64,000 bases of DNA, taken from Ariolimax columbianus (lineage: Eukaryota; Mollusca; Gastropoda; Stylommatophora; Arionidae). Location: positions 76,330,547 through 76,394,546 of the forward strand of contig JAVGWX010000005.1 of assembly GCA_036924085.1 (NCBI GenBank), read 5' to 3'. Under the pieces are notes generated by a model. It did no database searches. It saw only the letters and a list, made by a program, of their open reading frames with translations, and was not told the DNA's origin. This document shows positions 59,201 through 64,000 of the stretch, in pieces; within the stretch, counting starts at the first letter, position 1; each line of letters opens with the position of its first letter. The position numbers and the translations under genes were made by a program.

Positions 59201-62015
59201 TAAGGAAAAGACAAAACAGATCCAAATGGATACAGGCCTATCAGCCTACTGAGCTGTGTCGGCAAACTGATGGAACGTATGATAAACGCCAGACTGATGT
59301 GGCATCTGGAAGAAAAAACGCACACTAATTCCACAGCAAGAAGGCTTTAGACAGCACAGATTCACTGAGGATCAGGTCATACTCATAGCCCAGGAAATAG
59401 AAGATGCCTTGCAGGAACAGAAACACAATGTAGCGGTTTGGGTGGACCTGGAAAAGGCATTTGACAAAGTCTGGAAAGAGGGACTTAGAGTCAAGCTAAG
59501 AAGAAGTGAAGTTTGTGGGAAAATGTACAAATGGATCAACCACTACCTCAAAAACAGAACGGCCAGAGTTCAAGTACAAGGGCAGATGAGCATAAAGGTG
59601 ACACTTGAGCAGGGAGTACTCCAAGGGGGAGTACTGTCACCCACACTCTTCCTGGTGTACATAAATGACATTACAGAGAATATACCAAGAAGAGTCCATA
59701 GCTCAATGTTTGCAGACGATCTGGCTATGTGGACTTCTGAAAAAAATATCACCATTGCAAGAAATCGGATGCAGCAGGCCCCAACATCACTGGAAGAGTG
59801 GGCGAACTCATGGCTGGTCAAAATAAATGAGGAAAAAACGACATGTACAATATTCTCGCTATCAATCAAACCCCAAAACACCAAATTAAGTCCAAACGGC
59901 AAATACCTGCAGCCAAACGACAACCCAAACTACCTGGTAGTCACATTTAATCGGCGCATGACATGGAAATGTCAGATCGAGAGAAACCGAATGAGAGCCA
60001 GAGAAAGAATGGCAATCATGAGGAAACTTGCTGGCACAAGCTAGGGAGCAGACGAAAGTATACTAAAGAAACTGTACACTGGAAGAGTGAGACCAGTTCT
60101 CGAGTATGGCATTGCGGCATGGACAACAGCAGCAAAGGCGAACTTCGATAAAATTAGCAAACTCCTAAACCAAGCCATGAGAGTTATAACAGGAGGCATG
60201 AAGTCAACGCCAATTGTAGAACTTGAAAAGATTACAAAACAGCAATCCATGACTGACAAAAGAGACTGCAGAGACCAGCTGCAATCAGAGAAACTCAGAT
60301 AATTGACTGACCATCCAATGCACCAGAGACTAACCAATTTCGGAAATGGGAAACTAAAACGAAGAAACTTTGCAGAAAAAGCCAAAGCAAAGATGCACGA
60401 AAACCCCATGAACGCACTAACTTAACTTAACTTAACTTAACGTCCTTATACTGGTTTAGAAGACCCTGCAGAGTCTGTATACAACCAGTCACATTTACAT
60501 CACCTTGCTCTAAAATCTATGCGCATCCAGTCTATTCTTAAACGCATTAACTGTCCCTGCCTCCACCACCTCCCCTGGCAATGCATTCCAAGCAGACACC
60601 ACTCTCTGACTAAAAAAATATTTCCTAATATCTAACCTGGACCTCTCTTTAATCAGCTTGTAGCTATGCCCTCGTGTTATTGTAGGTGGCTGTATTTTAA
60701 AAAAACTTGTTATAGTCTAATTTATCGATTCCTCTGATCATCTTATAAACCTGTATTAAGTCACCACGAATTCTTCTCTCTTTGAGACACTGTAGGCCCG
60801 TTTTTCTGAGTCGTTCCTCATAACTGTAATTCTGGAATCCAACTATCATCTTTGTCGCTCTTTTTTGTATTCTTTCTAGCATGTTTATGTCCCCTCTATG
60901 ATAAGGACTCCACACCTGTACACAGTACTCCAATCTAGGTCTAACTAAAGCTTTATACAGTTTGACGATCACTTCCTTGCTCCTATGTTTAATATTTCTT
61001 TTTATCATACCTAACAACACCAAAGCGCATCCCTACTGTACGAAAACCTACCTGGAGGCAGCATATATTTCCAGAGGTGGTAGAAAATATACCAGGTATT
61101 GGAAACAAAAACTGCCAGTCTGAAAAAGAAAGAAGAGATACTACCCTGAGTAACATAACGGAAAACTATCCAAGCATGGACTGGACCCATGCATACACCG
61201 ACGGTTCCGTAACAAATTCAACACAAAACGGAGGGGCAGGAGCATTTTTGAACCTACCAAATGGTAGAAAAATAACACTGTCATTTGCTACTGGAAAATA
61301 CACAAGCAATTTCAGAGCGGAGGCAGAGGCACTGAGGGCTGCAGTAGAAGAAATGGTGACAGGTAAAAGGATTGAAAGCCACATTGTCCTGCTTACAGAT
61401 GCACTGGCCGTAGCCACAGCACTAAAAAGCAAGAAAAATACTGAACTTAATGATTTAAGAGCAGTACTCTGTCAACTATGCCAGCAGGCCGCACCAAAAA
61501 GGGTAGTTGTGCAGTGGGTTCCATCTCACTGCAAAATCCAAGGCAACGAGGAGGCAGACAGACTGGCAAAAGAAGGTGCAAAACTACCACAACCAGATAC
61601 TAGTATGACGTACGAATAGTCAAAACGGCTTATTAGAGCTAGACACATGACCAAATGGGAAACTGAACATACTGGCTACACCAAAAACGATGCCTATTAC
61701 CAGTTGAACAGAAAAGAGCAGGTCATGGTCTTCAGACTGCGCACAGGCCACAATAGACTGAGGTACCACCTATTCAACAAATTGAAGATAGATGGCACCG
61801 ACGAATTCCCGTGTGGTACCGAGAAATTGACCGCTGAGCATTTGCTGCAAAACTGCCCGACATACGAGGATCAGAGAGAGCAGATGTTGCCATCACCAGT
61901 GGCAACACTAGACAAGCTCTATGGCAGTGTCGACAGCCTCGGGATAACCGCAGCCTTTTTCGAAAAAATAATGGTTACTGTCTGACTGCGTACGATGAAG
62001 AAGAAGAAGAAGAAG
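59201..62015 (+). mobile_element. LINE copy D, 5'-truncated, 8-bp target duplication
   Basis: Same family as LINE A, opposite strand. It begins at AAGGAAAAGACAAAACAGAT, within the RT. The RT frame 59409-60044 has DLEKAFDKVWKEGLRVK and MFADDLAMW, but GVPQGG reads GVLQGG. After a stop it continues at 60087-60302, then after the inserted CR1-like element at 61077-61619 (RNase H with HAYTDGSVTN retained) and 61647-61985 (C-terminus; the zinc-like DECPC reads DEFPC). The (GAAGAA) tail ends at 62015. TATACCTT occurs at 59193-59200 and 62016-62023, so both ends are fixed. Several stops make it dead. Confidence 0.9.
60422..61010 (-). mobile_element. CR1-like LINE fragment inserted in LINE D
   Basis: 5'-truncated CR1/L2-type end. 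The minus frame 60697-61023 reads VLLGMIKRNIKHRSKEVIVK, LYKALVRPRLEYCVQVWSPY and MLERIQKRATKMIVGFQN. Broken frames then cover RSRLDIRKYFF, AWNALPGEVVEAGTVNAFK. The 3' end is a run of TTAAG repeats (CTTAAC on plus, 60421-60441). CTAAC at 60417-60421 and 61011-61015 is a likely short target duplication. Removing the insert restores the LINE D reading across NALTTPKRIP. Confidence 0.88.
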
Positions 62016-62023
62016 TATACCTT

Positions 62024-63340
62024 GATTTTGGGTTGTATTTATTTTTTGAAAGTTATTCTTTGTTGCTGTAGACCATGCTGCTATCCCGTATTCTAGCACT
62101 TGTCTCACATAACCTGTGTACAGTTTCTTTAGGTTGCACGTGTCAGCCCCCCATGTTGAGCCTGATATCTTCCTCATTATGGCCATGCTGTTATAAGCTT
62201 TGTCGGTGGCTTTTTTTATCTGATTTTTTTCATGTCAACCTTGGGTCTATTGTTATTCCCAGATAAGTTGGACATGTCAAGGGGGAGAGTCTGGCCATTT
62301 ACTTTCAGGATTACTTCTTGGGGCTTGGGAGATAGAGAGAAGATTGTGTACGTGGTTTTGGATTCGTTCACAGGTATATGCCATTTTTGTGTCCATGTCT
62401 CTATTTTATTTAGAGCCTCCTGCATTTCGTTTCTAGCTACAGGTGTAGACTCTTCGGATGTCCATAGTACCAGGTCATCTGCATATAGTGCACTGTGTAC
62501 TCATTTAGGGATTTATGTGATGAGGAACAGCATAGGTGAGAGTATTTCACATGGCAGAACTCCTTGTTCCATTTTCATCATTTTGCTGAGGTGTCTTTGG
62601 AGTTGCACCCTTGCTGTCCTGTTATCTATGTAATCATTGATCCACTTGTACTTGTTAGTTACACTCATTTGCAGTAGTTTGAGTTTTAAGCCGCTCTTCC
62701 ATATTTTATCAAAGCCTTTTTCTAGGTTTATCCAGACTGCCAGTGTTTTCTTTTTCCTTGAAATGCATCTTCTATCTCCTGTGAGATATATGTCACCTGA
62801 TCTTCGGTTGATCTGTTTCTACGAAAACCTGCTTGCTGTGGGATAAGTAAATTCTTTTATTCCATATGGCAGGTTATTCTAATGTTAACTATTCGTTCTA
62901 TTAGTTTCCCCACTCAGCTGAGAAGACTAATAGGTCTGTAACTGCCTGGCTTTATGTTGTCTTTCACATGTTTAAGGATGGGGATAGTCCTTGCCTCCTT
63001 CCACACTGTGGAGACAGTTCTTTGTTTCCCTATGTGTTAAAGATGTGAAGCAGTTTGTTCTTCACTACTTCTCTCATGCTAGAGAGCATTTTATTATTGA
63101 TGCCATCCGTTCCTGAGGCTTTTCTAATCATGAGTTTACTAATGGCTGACTCCAATACTGTCTTGGTGATATTTACTATCAGATGTTCCTCGGGTACTCG
63201 CATTGAGTGCTCCATGTGGTTTATTTCTTTCATAATATACCTTTTCATGTCTGCTGGGATTTTATTTCTACTTGTTTTTGCATAATTTTGGATTAGAACA
63301 TTCGCTGCTTTTTACCCAGTTAGTACCTCCATTCTCAATC
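62024..63340 (-). pseudogene. LINE E, 5' part (RT region)
   Basis: RT of the diverged cousin of LINE A. Visible down the minus strand: VPEEHLIVNITKTVLESAIS and KASGTDGINNKML (63080-63190), a Gln-Ala-Gly-Phe-type motif around 62825-62850, a palm motif region near 62700-62740 and the catalytic YADDLVLW box (about 62468-62495). Then ALNKIETWTQKWHIPVNESK, TIFSLSPKPQE and MAIMRKISGSTWGADTCNLK, KLYTGYVRQVLEYGIAAWST. Frames are broken in several places. The downstream part lies at 58218-59200 beyond LINE D. Confidence 0.83.
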
Positions 63341-63765
63341 AAGAGTTTCTTGTCGTGTACTCCCACCTATTGTCTCAAAAAGCCACTTTAAAACTTCAAC
63401 TGTATCAATCTCCTTTCTTCGTACTGGAGACACCAAAACAGAACAATGAACAACACAGAACACATTGATATTCTCTAAGGAGTGTGATATGTTCTGTTTT
63501 TATGCAGTTTTACATTCTGCTGCTACGTATAATTTTTTCTTTATTTAATCTGAATGCTTATTATTGATTTGTGCTGATGTCATCGACGTCTGCCCTTTCC
63601 TGCAGACAGAATAATTTCTCATGGAAATGAAGACATCCTAGGTTTTCTCCTAAAAATGTATGGCTGTGGCCCATTTACCAGATATTGCAATTAGCGGTTC
63701 CCATACATAAGTGAAGGAAGTGGCCAACTGCACATTCGGGTACAATTATGCAAAAGGTCTTGATT
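63341..63765. other. No recognisable gene
   Basis: Unique sequence between LINE E and the terminal microsatellite. Confidence 0.4.
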
Positions 63766-64000
63766 AGATAGATAAGTAATATAGATATATAAGATAGATA
63801 TATAAGATAGATATATAAGATAAATATATCAGATAGATAAATAAGATAGATAAATAAGATAGATATATAAGATAGATAAGTAAGATAGGTAAGTAAGATA
63901 TATCAGACAGACAGACAGACAGACAGACAGGCAGGTAGGCAGGCAGGCAGATAGGCAGACAGACACATAGACAGACACATAGACAGACACATAGACAGAC
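63766..64000. repeat. GATA/GACA microsatellite
   Basis: AGATAGATATATA-type units passing into CAGACAGACAGG and CACATAGACAGA repeats. It continues past the window edge. Confidence 0.93.

Overview
This window looks like accessory (repeat-rich, gene-poor) nuclear DNA of an animal, most likely a mollusc and possibly a heterobranch gastropod. The evidence is a partial animal-type 18S rRNA gene, several non-LTR retrotransposon families of types common in mollusc genomes, tRNA-derived SINEs with long target-site duplications, mariner-type DNA transposons and many minisatellites. I could not identify any host protein-coding gene. Nearly every long open frame is either a retrotransposon reading frame or a frame kept open by a tandem repeat. 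The species is an inference; the 18S stretch would settle it.

Layout. 0.3-1.3 kb: dead Tc1/mariner-superfamily transposase. 2.3-7.2 kb: three minisatellites (36, 42 and 45 bp units), a dispersed repeat (R) and a decayed reverse transcriptase. 8-12 kb: RT scrap, a SINE and a 1.28-kb mariner element with both inverted termini and TA flanks. 12-14.3 kb: a 42-bp array broken by a CR1-like LINE end, then a CA-rich tract. 15.7-22.5 kb: a SINE with a 12-bp target duplication, a 57-bp array, a decayed LINE in which a 30-bp stretch of its own RT coding sequence has expanded into about 15 copies, another SINE inside the same LINE, and 32-, 44- and ~47-bp arrays.

23.2-33.2 kb is the most unusual part. 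An RTE-like LINE is present as a near-perfect 715-bp direct duplication (23286-24000 and 31410-32124). The two copies flank a 7.4-kb segment which, read on the minus strand, runs: rRNA external transcribed spacer, the first ~1,240 nt of 18S, three to four ~190-bp units each carrying an 18S-like core, then an apparently full-coding LINE (1302 aa; endonuclease, RT, RNase H). This looks like a pre-rRNA/LINE chimera. The LINE frame is open, but its first RNase H catalytic Asp is Gly.

33.2-43.2 kb: further LINE fragments (two copies of the RTE-like family, one of a second family, one CR1-like), a DDE transposase scrap and a 5'-truncated copy (B) of the 1302-aa LINE with an 11-bp target duplication. 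43.7-54 kb: mostly satellite DNA, with GATA, an ACACGTGT-bearing 36-bp array, a 53-bp array with a three-unit higher-order repeat, a 2.5-kb CAGA/GTGA tract, and a ~31-bp minisatellite that flips orientation at about 53330. 54.2-63.3 kb: copy C of the LINE inserted in a 46-bp array, then a three-level nest in which a CR1-like LINE lies in copy D, which lies in a diverged relative (E). The window ends in GATA/GACA microsatellite.

The genes do not work together as a pathway. The content is selfish elements with their endonuclease, RT, RNase H and transposase domains, and the repeats they break up or give rise to.
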